Source: Magnetovibrio sp.
Lineage (GTDB): Bacteria > Pseudomonadota > Alphaproteobacteria > Rhodospirillales > Magnetovibrionaceae
Assembly (NCBI GenBank): GCA_016763255.1
Contig: JAESUA010000274.1
Span: 1 to 11,676 of the forward strand
Length of the DNA: 11,676 nt
Direction: 5' to 3'
Below the pieces are notes generated by a model. The model saw nothing but the letters and a program-made list of their open reading frames with translations. It did no database searches and was not told the origin of the DNA. The translations under genes and the position numbers were made by a program. Below are positions 5,546 to 11,676 of the stretch, one piece after another (the first letter of the stretch is position 1; every line of letters begins with the position of its first letter).

Positions 5546-7492
5546 CTATGTCTCAGGATGAAACCAATCATAAATCTGTTGTGCTGTAGACGTGGAAATC
5601 CCATCCACCGCATTCAAGTCAACAAGGCCAGCTTCTTCCACGGCTTTGGCCGATCCGAAGTGGTGCAGCAGGGCCTTTTTTCGTTTGGCCCCGATGGTCG
5701 GAATATCATCCAGTTTAGAATGACTTTGTGCCATTGACCGGCGTTTACGATGGGTACCGATGGCGAATCGGTGCGCCTCATCACGCAAACGCTGAATGTA
5801 ATATAGAACCTGATCACGTTCATGCAGCTGCTTGGGCGCTTGGCCGGGTAAAAAGATGCGTTCACGTCCGGCGTTTCGATCCGGGCCTTTGGCCACGCCC
5901 GCCACGCAGATGCCTTCGATTTCCAGCGCCCCTAAAACCTTCAGGGCGATGCCCAACTGGCCCCGTCCCCCGTCGATCAACAACAGGTCCGGCCATTCTT
6001 CACCGCGTACGCCGTCTTGTTCTTCTGATTCCTTAAGGGCGCGTTTAAAGCGCCTTGTGAGCACTTCACGCATCATCGCGTAATCATCACCGGGCTCATA
6101 TCCATCGGCTCCGGCCTCAGTATTGCTGGCACCACGAATGTTGAACTTGCGATAGGCGTTTTTACGAAACCCTTCTGGGCCGGCAACGATCATCGCCCCC
6201 ACCGCGTTGGTGCCGGAGATGTGCGAGTTATCGTAAACCTCGATCCGGTTCGGCGGATGGTCGAGTTCAAACAACCGCGCCATCTCCTCCATGATTTTTT
6301 CCTGGTTGGCGCTTTCGGCCGATCTGCGGGCCAAGGCTTCGCGCGCATTGTCCAGGGCATGGGCCACCAAAGCCGCACGATCACCCCGCGTCGGGTGAGT
6401 GAGTTTGACTTTACGTTGAGCGCGCACCGCCAAGGCTTCGCCCACCAGTTCGCCATGGGGAACACTATGGCTGAGCAAAACTTCGCGCGGCGGGATGTGC
6501 TGGGCATAAAACTGGCCGAGGAACGCTTCGAGCACATCTTCGGCCTCTTCACCCTTGGCCTGGGCCGGGAAAAAGGCCCGATTGCCAAAATTACGCCCGC
6601 CCCTAAAAAAGAACACCTGGACGCAATTCAGGCCGGCTTTTTGGCTCAACGCCACCACATCGGCATCTTGGACGTTGCCCGGATTAATGTCTTGGTGCTG
6701 CTGAATGCGGGTCAACGCCCGAATGCGATCGCGAAACTGCGCAGCTTGTTCGAATTCCATCTCATCGCTGGCGACCTGCATCAAATCGGCCAGATGTTTT
6801 TGAATGTCTTGGCTTTTGCCCTGAAGAAACTGCCGCGCCTCACCAACCAGTTGCTGGTACTGGCCCTGGTCCACATTGCCCTCCACACACGGCCCCGAAC
6901 AGCGCTTGATTTGATACAACAAGCAGGGCCGCGAGCGGTTGGAAAAAACACTGTCGCTACAGGTGCGCAGCAAAAAAGCCCGTTGCAACACGGTCAAGGT
7001 CTCGTTCACCGCCCAAACGCTGGCAAAGGGACCAAAATATTCACCCTTTTCCTTGTGGGCACCGCGATGTTTGAGCACCCGCGGGTAATCATGCCCCGCC
7101 GTAACCAAAATTTCCGGGAAGGTTTTGTCATCGCGCAATAAAATATTGTAACGCGGTGCCAGCTTCTTGATCAGGTTGGCTTCCAGCAAAAGCGCTTCGA
7201 CTTCGGTGTGGGTGGTGACAAACTCCATCGACAGGGTTTGGCTCACCATGCGCTGGATGCGCACCGATTGGCGTTCGGGCTTGGTATAGTTGGCCACCCG
7301 TTTTTTCAGGTTCTTGGCCTTGCCCACATACAGAACCTTACCGCCCTTACCCAGCATGCGATAAACGCCCGGTTTGGACGGCAGGGTTTTGAGGTGCTCC
7401 GCAATCACATCGGCACCGATCAGGTCTGATGCGGTGTCCTCGTCGGGTGCATCATCAAGCTTATCTGCGGGGGGCTGTTCAATCATCTGCAT
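5546..7492 (-). CDS. uvrC: Excinuclease ABC subunit UvrC
   Basis: A 648-residue protein that makes both incisions in nucleotide excision repair with UvrA and UvrB. Domains in order: N-terminal GIY-YIG nuclease (about 38-120, with PGVYRM and VLYVGKAKN), a four-cysteine cluster Cys178/Cys190/Cys198/Cys202 with the same spacing as the reported [4Fe-4S] ligands of E. coli UvrC, the UVR motif that binds UvrB (about 240-262, DEMEFEQAAQFRDRI), the RNase H-like 5' nuclease (about 400-580, with EVYDNSH Asp421, LLIDGGRGQ Asp507 and RDEAHRFA His574) and a tandem helix-hairpin-helix at the end (about 595-645). The first ~30 residues are an acidic extension. ATG 7492 or ATG 7486 could be the start; neither has a strong ribosome site. 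It is the first gene of the minus-strand cluster, so its promoter must lie in the 7493-7880 intergenic region. Confidence 0.98.
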   Translation of the reverse strand: MQMIEQPPADKLDDAPDEDTASDLIGADVIAEHLKTLPSKPGVYRMLGKGGKVLYVGKAKNLKKRVANYTKPERQSVRIQRMVSQTLSMEFVTTHTEVEALLLEANLIKKLAPRYNILLRDDKTFPEILVTAGHDYPRVLKHRGAHKEKGEYFGPFASVWAVNETLTVLQRAFLLRTCSDSVFSNRSRPCLLYQIKRCSGPCVEGNVDQGQYQQLVGEARQFLQGKSQDIQKHLADLMQVASDEMEFEQAAQFRDRIRALTRIQQHQDINPGNVQDADVVALSQKAGLNCVQVFFFRGGRNFGNRAFFPAQAKGEEAEDVLEAFLGQFYAQHIPPREVLLSHSVPHGELVGEALAVRAQRKVKLTHPTRGDRAALVAHALDNAREALARRSAESANQEKIMEEMARLFELDHPPNRIEVYDNSHISGTNAVGAMIVAGPEGFRKNAYRKFNIRGASNTEAGADGYEPGDDYAMMREVLTRRFKRALKESEEQDGVRGEEWPDLLLIDGGRGQLGIALKVLGALEIEGICVAGVAKGPDRNAGRERIFLPGQAPKQLHERDQVLYYIQRLRDEAHRFAIGTHRKRRSMAQSHSKLDDIPTIGAKRKKALLHHFGSAKAVEEAGLVDLNAVDGISTSTAQQIYDWFHPET

Positions 7493-7607
7493 TACTCAAA
7501 AATACGCCTTTGCACTGATCACCGCAAAGTTTTCTCATACTTTCAGATGATTGCTGCCTTGCCCAAATGTGATGTTCGATCTTGACGGGCAATCTATCCA
7601 CCAAAGC

Positions 7608-7616
7608 TGTGGATAA
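7608..7616 (-). promoter_or_regulatory. Perfect DnaA box
   Basis: TGTGGATAA here is the exact reverse complement of TTATCCACA, the highest-affinity DnaA box. Three one-mismatch forms of the same pattern (TGTGNATAA), in the same orientation, follow at 7620-7628 (TGTGCACAA), 7689-7697 and 7805-7813 (both TGTGCAAAA). A degenerate box, CTATCCACC, lies at 7594-7602 on the other strand. An isolated match could be chance or transcriptional control of uvrC. Confidence 0.6.
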
Positions 7617-7680
7617 CTATGTGCACAACACATTCCCCCTCAGGTGAGCCCTACGGACTCCTTGGCTTGCCTTATTTTGC

Positions 7681-7740
7681 CCATTTTTTGTGCAAAACCA
7701 TAAGTCATTGATTTAGATAAAATTTTATCAATTTTAAGGT
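7681..7740. other. AT-rich segment with a 14-bp palindrome (possible unwinding element)
   Basis: By hand count 14 of 60 bases are G or C, the lowest in the island. The segment includes GATAAAATTTTATC at 7716-7729, a perfect 14-bp palindrome, within a longer run of A and T. It lies next to DnaA-like boxes and the IHF match, as a duplex-unwinding element would. The palindrome alone could equally be an operator for an unknown repressor. Confidence 0.4.
7701..7713 (-). promoter_or_regulatory. Perfect IHF consensus site
   Basis: TAAGTCATTGATT on the plus strand matches YAANNNNTTGATW, the reverse complement of the IHF consensus WATCAANNNNTTR, at every fixed position. It sits inside the AT-rich segment, about 85 bp from the perfect DnaA box. 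IHF sites next to DnaA boxes are typical of replication origins, but also of promoters. Confidence 0.45.
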
Positions 7741-7764
7741 GAAACATGAGTCACTTAATCTACA

Positions 7765-7870
7765 CTTAAGTTGCGCATAGGCTTCAGCTAAGAAACCACT
7801 CCACTGTGCAAAACTGAAGCAGCAAGTTGAGCAAAAGTGCAACTTTATGGCCTACACACCTATGCTTAAG
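7765..7870. other. Set of complementary arms that could fold as a three-way junction
   Basis: Outer stem: CTTAAG (7765-7770) with CTTAAG (7865-7870), and CATAGG (7776-7781) with CCTATG (7859-7864), separated by a 5-nt bulge on the left side only. Inner stem A: CTTCAG (7782-7787) with CTGAAG (7814-7819). Inner stem B: AAGTTG (7824-7829) with CAACTT (7840-7845), 10-nt loop. An alternative pairing AAGTTGC (7768-7774) with GCAACTT (7839-7845) would exclude the outer stem and stem B. On the minus strand it would be the 3' region of the folB transcript, beginning 10 nt past its stop. It might be a structured 3' UTR, a small RNA, or chance in AT-rich DNA. Confidence 0.3.
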
Positions 7871-7880
7871 AAAAACCTAA

Positions 7881-8303
7881 TTATACTTCAGGGTTAAAGC
7901 GTTCGATTTCAACACCGACACTTGAGGCGTCTTCAAACACATCGAGTTTTTCCACCCGTACCCGTACCGAACGCACCTGGGCGCGGTCTAGACATACGAT
8001 GGCAATCTCATCGGCCATGGTCTCGACCAGATTGATATGGCCTGTATTGCAGACCGCCCGCACTGCGGTGGTGATTTCTTCGTAGCAAACCACGTTTTTG
8101 ATGTCATCGGCGACGGTTGTGACGTCACCTTCAAACACCGCCAAGTCCAAATTAATGCGTACGCGTTGCTTGGCATCATGCTCAAAGTCATAAACACCGA
8201 TAAAACAGCTCAGCACCAAATCACGTACGAACACATGGCGAATACCCGCACGGGCATCGGCAATGCTGGGCGAGGGAACGAGACGGACGTTGGTGTTGCT
8301 CAT
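7881..8303 (-). CDS. folB: Dihydroneopterin aldolase FolB
   Basis: A 140-residue cytoplasmic enzyme that cleaves 7,8-dihydroneopterin to 6-hydroxymethyl-dihydropterin and glycolaldehyde, in folate synthesis. Landmarks: IGVYDFE (35-41), VVCYEEI (71-77, Tyr74), NLVETMADEIA (91-101, Glu94) and VRVEKLDVFEDA (115-126, Lys119). The spacing Tyr-20-Glu-25-Lys equals that of E. coli FolB (Tyr53, Glu73, Lys98). About 20 residues precede the usual start; since HVFVRDL follows directly without another Met, the extension seems real. It is the last gene of its group, 28 nt after the SDR gene. The sequence past its stop holds the possible folded structure described at 7765-7870. Confidence 0.94.
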   Translation of the reverse strand: MSNTNVRLVPSPSIADARAGIRHVFVRDLVLSCFIGVYDFEHDAKQRVRINLDLAVFEGDVTTVADDIKNVVCYEEITTAVRAVCNTGHINLVETMADEIAIVCLDRAQVRSVRVRVEKLDVFEDASSVGVEIERFNPEV

Positions 8304-8331
8304 GGCATGCGGCCTTTTCGTAACGGGGAGA

Positions 8332-9102
8332 TCATTCGGCGGGAGGCTTTAGGTTGGAAGATTGTGCCCAACCCAAATGCTGACCACCATCCAGCGCAAT
8401 CATCTGCCCCGTCATCGACGGTGCATTGATGATAAAACGCACGGCATCGGCAATTTCATCTGCCATCACCCGCCGCCCCATGGGGATTTCCGACCACTGG
8501 CGGGCAAAATCATTTTCAGACTGGCGTTCATTTTTAAGGGTTGAGCCGGGCCCGACCCCATTAACGCGCACTTTAGGGGCCAAGGCCAGGGCCATGGTCT
8601 GGGTCAGCGTCCACAGGGCCGACTTGGACACCGTGTACGACATGAAAAACGGGGTCAAATTCCACACCCGTTGATCCAAAATATTGATGATCGCGCCTTC
8701 TAAACCTTCGGGAACTTGTTCGGCAAATATTTGCGACAAAACAAACGGGGCACGCAGGTTCACATCCATGTGCCCATCCCAGCTTTCGCGGGTACAGTTA
8801 TCGATCGTGTCATTTTCGAAGATTGAGGCATTGTTGACCAATGCGGTCAGCGGGCCCAAAACAGCCGCGGCGTCGGGAACGATGGTTTTAACTTGGTCCT
8901 CATCGGCCAAATCCGCCTTCAGCGCAACCGCGCGACCGCCAACGTCCTTAATCGAGGCCACCAGTTCATCGGCTTTGTCTTGATTGTGCAAAAAATGCAC
9001 CGCAACACCAAAGCCGTGCGCCGCCAAATCGAAGGCGATGGCGCGACCAATGCGGTGCGCCGCACCGGTGATCAAAACGTTGGGATGTCCACGGTTTTCC
9101 AT
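8332..9102 (-). CDS. SDR oxidoreductase of the pteridine reductase (PTR1/FolM-like) type
   Basis: A 256-residue NAD(P)-binding short-chain dehydrogenase/reductase. The Rossmann loop reads TGAAHRIGRAIA (12-23) and the NNAS motif is at 90-93. The catalytic Ser of classical SDRs is replaced by Asp143 in INILDQ, with Tyr156 and Lys160 in YTVSK. Asp-x12-Tyr-x3-Lys is the triad known from Leishmania PTR1 (Asp181, Tyr194, Lys198), and the following NGVGPG and N-terminal Arg18 region also resemble PTR1. Such enzymes reduce dihydropterins (E. coli FolM: dihydromonapterin) and some reduce dihydrofolate. Placed 28 nt before folB, it may work in tetrahydropterin or folate metabolism, perhaps standing in for FolA. 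The substrate is inferred. The start is ATG 9102; no clear ribosome site is seen. Alternative: a general SDR of unknown substrate. Confidence 0.9.
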   Translation of the reverse strand: MENRGHPNVLITGAAHRIGRAIAFDLAAHGFGVAVHFLHNQDKADELVASIKDVGGRAVALKADLADEDQVKTIVPDAAAVLGPLTALVNNASIFENDTIDNCTRESWDGHMDVNLRAPFVLSQIFAEQVPEGLEGAIINILDQRVWNLTPFFMSYTVSKSALWTLTQTMALALAPKVRVNGVGPGSTLKNERQSENDFARQWSEIPMGRRVMADEIADAVRFIINAPSMTGQMIALDGGQHLGWAQSSNLKPPAE

Positions 9103-9165
9103 GATCGGAGAATGAGCGAAGTCCGCGCCCGATGCAAGCCCGCAAAACCGGGCATTTACAGCCCC

Positions 9166-10143
9166 TTAGGTGATGAGCGCCAGGACCTTGTCAACGCCCA
9201 CCGCCTGGGCGGCCACATAAGCCCCATATGCGCCCAAAAATATAATTCCCTCACGCCGTCCCATACGCATCCCCAGGGCCAAATAGGCCAGGATCACCAA
9301 GGTCGCTGCCATCATGATCCACAGATCAAAGTCGAGCAATTGTTGAGGTACCGCTAACGGCATAATCAACGACACACCGCCAGCCACGCCCAAGGTATTG
9401 AACAGATTGGAACCGATCACATTGCCGATGGCCACATCGGTGTGTCCACGGCGAGCCGCCACCACGGACGCGGCCAATTCCGGCAACGAGGTGCCAAACG
9501 CAATCAAGGTCAGGGCGATCACTTCATCGGAGACGCCAAAATTACGTGCGATGGCGCTGCCCCCCGTCACCAGTTGATCGGCACCAAAGCTCACCGCCAC
9601 CAAGCCGCCAAAGAGGCTGAACCAGGCCATGCCAGTGGACATATCGAAATCTTCGAATTCTTCGGCTTCGCGCTCATGTAGGTCGGCACTGGCGACACAG
9701 GCTTTACGTTCGCGCAGGTAAGAGCGTAGGAAATAAGCCAGCAAGGCAAACAACATAACCCCGCCGGCGATGCGTTCGACGGTGCCCGTCAAACACAACC
9801 ACGTGAACAAGACCGTTGCCCCCGTCAGCATCAGTGCATCCCGGATCACCGCACGGGTATCCACCACCACCGGTGCCAACAGTGCCGTCGCACCCAGCAC
9901 CAGCAAGATGTTGGCGATGTTGGAACCGACAACGTTACCCAGCGCAATGGCCGGTGATCCCTCCAATGCGGCATTGAGGCTGACGACAAATTCAGGGGCG
10001 GAGGTGCCGAACGCCACCACGGTCATACCGATCAACAACATCGATAAGCCGAGTTTTTTCGAAACGACAACGGCACCGCGGACCAAAAATTCTGCACCGC
10101 CCAGCAACAAGACAAAGCCGATTGCAATTTGCAGGTAGATCAT
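9166..10143 (-). CDS. Calcium/sodium antiporter of the CaCA family (YrbG-like)
   Basis: A 325-residue inner membrane exchanger with ten hydrophobic segments in two inverted halves. The alpha repeats that form the ion site are present: [10 protein letters not shown] (46-55, Glu51) with [16 protein letters not shown] (69-84), and [10 protein letters not shown] (217-226, Glu222) with [16 protein letters not shown] (240-255). The halves are joined by an acidic cytoplasmic loop at about 143-168. These features match prokaryotic Ca2+/Na+ exchangers such as archaeal NCX_Mj and E. coli YrbG; the actual ion is not proven. Its ATG overlaps the rppH stop (ATGA at 10140-10143), so it is translated from the same message as rppH and 63 nt separate it from the SDR gene. 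Confidence 0.94.
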   Translation of the reverse strand: MIYLQIAIGFVLLLGGAEFLVRGAVVVSKKLGLSMLLIGMTVVAFGTSAPEFVVSLNAALEGSPAIALGNVVGSNIANILLVLGATALLAPVVVDTRAVIRDALMLTGATVLFTWLCLTGTVERIAGGVMLFALLAYFLRSYLRERKACVASADLHEREAEEFEDFDMSTGMAWFSLFGGLVAVSFGADQLVTGGSAIARNFGVSDEVIALTLIAFGTSLPELAASVVAARRGHTDVAIGNVIGSNLFNTLGVAGGVSLIMPLAVPQQLLDFDLWIMMAATLVILAYLALGMRMGRREGIIFLGAYGAYVAAQAVGVDKVLALIT

Positions 10144-10643
10144 TGGTTTTCACCCTTTTGTGATTTTGTGCCCGCCAAATGCTTAAAGCAATCAACAATA
10201 TCCACATAAAGATCGCGCTTAAACGGGACGATCAAATCCGGCAACTGCAACATATCCGCCCACTGCCATTCGCTGAATTCCGGATGTTTGTGGGTCTCCA
10301 GATCGATATCGGCATCTAAGCCACGAAACCGCAGGGCAAACCATTTTTGTTTTTGACCGCGAAAGCGACCTTTCCAGATCTTTTTGCGTACATCTTTGGG
10401 CAAATCATAGGTCAGCCAGCCATCGGATTCCGCAATAATATCGGCATCGTTGGTGCCGATTTCTTCATCCAATTCACGCATCACCGCTTCACGTGGGTCT
10501 TCGTCCGCATCAATGCCGCCCTGGGGCATTTGCCAAGCGTCCCCTGGGGTGTCGATGCGTTTGGCCACCAAAACCTGGCCGTCTGCGTTCAGCAGCATGG
10601 CACCCACACCGAGGCGATAAGGAAGGTCGTGTTTTTTGCTCAT
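10140..10643 (-). CDS. rppH: RNA pyrophosphohydrolase RppH (Nudix)
   Basis: A 167-residue cytoplasmic Nudix hydrolase that removes pyrophosphate from the 5' end of mRNA, allowing RNase E-type decay. Alphaproteobacterial members have also been described as dinucleoside polyphosphate hydrolases (IalA of Bartonella). The Nudix box is complete from Gly42 to Thr64: GGIDADE, then x7, then RELDEEIGT, with catalytic Glu57, Glu60 and Glu61. Other family marks are [11 protein letters not shown] (9-19), WQMPQGG (37-43), [16 protein letters not shown] (about 91-106) and EFSEWQW (122-128). The start at ATG 10643 is 9 nt after the upstream stop; the usual beginning of the family, PYRxxVGxMLxN, falls correctly. 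Tail-to-head overlap with the antiporter implies co-transcription. Confidence 0.96.
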   Translation of the reverse strand: MSKKHDLPYRLGVGAMLLNADGQVLVAKRIDTPGDAWQMPQGGIDADEDPREAVMRELDEEIGTNDADIIAESDGWLTYDLPKDVRKKIWKGRFRGQKQKWFALRFRGLDADIDLETHKHPEFSEWQWADMLQLPDLIVPFKRDLYVDIVDCFKHLAGTKSQKGENQ

Positions 10644-10652
10644 GATGGGTTT

Positions 10653-11676
10653 CTATCTGATGAGTTGTTTGTTGGCTAGTGACGATAACGGCACCAATTT
10701 CAAACCCTTGTCATCCAAAGTGCGCAACCATGCCATCAAGCCTTCGAGGGAACCGGGATTGGCGGAAATGCGCGCAACGGAGACAGCGCGCCGTTTGGCC
10801 AAGGTTTCCAATTCTAGAAGCTGCAGCGCCAGTGCTTTTTTACCCGGCAAATTGTCCAGGATGATGTCCACCGTCGCCCATTTAGCGCCGACCTTGTAAG
10901 CCATGCGGCTGCCAAGTGAATCTTCGCCGCCACCATCCACATACATCACGCCACGCCGTTTCAGTTCCTTCATCACAACCAAAACCTGTTCCTCAACCGT
11001 CAAAAACTTGCTGCCATAAACACTCAAAACCCCAAAGTACCCGGTGGTGCGGCTGAGGATCCACTCCAGTTGCTTAAGGTTTTCGGCAGGTGGTGCCAAG
11101 GCTTTCAAGGCGTTGGGGCCGGGATCGGAAAAGGGAAAATCGGACGATTCCCCGGGCATGTTCAGCAACACTTCATGGCCCGCTTCGCGCGCCTGTTTGA
11201 CCCAAAAATCCAAACCGCGGGCGTAAACATCCAGAGACAACACCACATCACTGGGCAGGCCCTTGATGGCGGCTTCGGTGGCGGCACGCGACTGGCCCAA
11301 ATCGGTGACGATGATGGCAATTTTGGGATCACCGCTTTTTTGCGCCGGGGGCGGGCGGGCATAGGCATCGAACGGACTCAATCCATCTGGGCCAACCCGC
11401 GGTAAAAGTCCAAAATCACTTTGCTCGACCAGCGCTTGCACCGGGGCCGGGGCTAAAGGTTGCGCCGTGGCTACGGGCGGTAAGTTTGCAAAGGCTGCCT
11501 TGGTCATGGAGGGGATCACCACCCCCACGCCCGGCTCCATCTGCACATCCAGGCCATAGCGCTGGAGTTCAGAAACTACCCCACCTGCGCCCCCCCCGGC
11601 ATCCACGACACTTTCTGCACCCGCAATCATGCCCGCAACGCCACCCGCAGACGGGGCAGGGGCAGGGGCAGGGGCA
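10653..11676 (-). CDS. Divergent polysaccharide deacetylase family protein (YibQ-like), 5' end missing
   Basis: The last 341 residues of a protein of the divergent polysaccharide deacetylase family (DUF610/YibQ). The frame is open to the window edge, so the Met at 11630 is internal and the true start, probably with a membrane anchor, lies outside. Visible parts: an Ala-Pro repeat and Pro/Ala/Gly-rich linker (about first 110 residues in view), then the catalytic-like domain beginning IAIIVTDLGQSRAATEAAI, with GHEVLLNMPGE, TTGYFGVLSVYGSKFLT and RRGVMYVDGGGEDSLGS. In E. coli-like members the corresponding motifs are DDLG, a His-rich strand and NNHMGS; here the first Asp is Thr (TDLG) and the NNHMGS His is not present, so hydrolase activity is uncertain. 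The family is linked to the envelope. The rppH start is 9 nt downstream, as expected for this neighbourhood. Confidence 0.88.
   Translation of the reverse strand, partial: APAPAPAPSAGGVAGMIAGAESVVDAGGGAGGVVSELQRYGLDVQMEPGVGVVIPSMTKAAFANLPPVATAQPLAPAPVQALVEQSDFGLLPRVGPDGLSPFDAYARPPPAQKSGDPKIAIIVTDLGQSRAATEAAIKGLPSDVVLSLDVYARGLDFWVKQAREAGHEVLLNMPGESSDFPFSDPGPNALKALAPPAENLKQLEWILSRTTGYFGVLSVYGSKFLTVEEQVLVVMKELKRRGVMYVDGGGEDSLGSRMAYKVGAKWATVDIILDNLPGKKALALQLLELETLAKRRAVSVARISANPGSLEGLMAWLRTLDDKGLKLVPLSSLANKQLIR
11653..11676. repeat. Hexanucleotide repeat (GGGGCA)4 at the window edge
   Basis: Four perfect GGGGCA units in a row reach the end of the window and may continue beyond it. On the minus strand they encode alternating Ala-Pro inside the linker of the YibQ-like protein. 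As each unit is six bases, changes in copy number would keep the frame and only alter linker length. Confidence 0.85.

Larger units (their letters stand above)
7493..7880. other. Gene-free intergenic island; candidate replication origin or regulatory region
   Basis: No open reading frame of note lies in these 388 bp between uvrC and folB. GC by hand count is about 42%, below the flanking genes, and drops to about 23% in 7681-7740. It contains a DnaA box, further near matches, an IHF consensus, two GANTC sites (GACTC at 7656-7660 and GAGTC at 7748-7752), palindromes and complementary arms, listed separately. The uvrC promoter must also be here; no clear -35/-10 pair was found. Such a dense mix fits an alphaproteobacterial oriC, but the flanking genes (both minus strand) are not the usual hemE or dnaA neighbours, so the assignment is tentative. 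Confidence 0.35.

Noticed and set aside
6221..7141. A 306-residue plus-strand open frame opposite uvrC
   Set aside because: Shadow of the UvrC coding frame; the composition is that of a reverse-complemented gene and no domain is visible.
7594..7602. CTATCCACC as an additional DnaA box
   Set aside because: Two mismatches to TTATNCACA; mentioned as degenerate only.
9138..9153. Hairpin GCCCG/CGGGC after the CaCA antiporter gene
   Set aside because: Only a 5-bp stem with a 6-nt loop and no T-run on the minus strand; too weak to call a terminator.
1..11676. CRISPR array, insertion sequence, prophage, toxin-antitoxin or defence genes
   Set aside because: No regularly spaced repeats, transposase or integrase motifs, or att-like repeats were seen; the genes are housekeeping types.

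Overview
The window looks like a piece of an alphaproteobacterial chromosome, probably from the Rhodospirillales or a relative. This is an inference. It rests on moderate GC in the genes, the family character of the core genes, and linkages (yibQ-like gene with rppH; uvrC-pgsA-moaD-moaE; a pteridine-reductase-like SDR next to folB) that I recall from that class. No phage, transposon, CRISPR array or tRNA/rRNA gene was seen.

Left part (1-2265). The window opens with the last codons of a plus-strand gene and a strong hairpin terminator (108-137). A small protein with two CxxC pairs follows (248-529), with an 8-G tract just before its start. Abutting it on the minus strand is a LOG-family (PGGxGTxxE) gene split by a frameshift near 1012-1027. 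A 220-bp divergent intergenic region holds inverted repeats. Then comes an exported cytochrome P460-like monohaem protein (1594-2175), followed by two hairpins that probably terminate the P460 gene and the converging HAD gene.

Middle part (2266-7492, all minus strand). This is one tight cluster, in transcription order uvrC, pgsA, moeA, moaD, moaE and a HAD phosphatase. It covers nucleotide excision repair, phosphatidylglycerol synthesis and molybdenum cofactor synthesis. From pgsA to the HAD gene the genes overlap or are separated by 1-22 nt. moaD starts at a TTG overlapping the moeA stop. The HAD gene has no conventional start codon ahead of its catalytic Asp motif and seems to start at ATT.

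Intergenic island (7493-7880). This 388-bp gene-free stretch is the most interesting part. It holds a perfect DnaA box, three one-mismatch boxes in the same orientation, a perfect match to the IHF consensus, a 60-bp segment of about 23% GC with a 14-bp palindrome, two GANTC sites, and a set of complementary arms that could fold into a three-way junction. It could be a replication origin (oriC) or a regulated/structured element. This needs testing.

Right part (7881-11676, all minus strand). In transcription order: a yibQ-like divergent polysaccharide deacetylase (5' end outside the window), rppH, a CaCA-family Ca2+/Na+ exchanger (ATGA overlap with rppH), an SDR carrying the Asp-Tyr-Lys signature of pteridine reductases, and folB. 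The last two suggest a small pterin/folate unit. The SDR may supply reduced pterin or folate.
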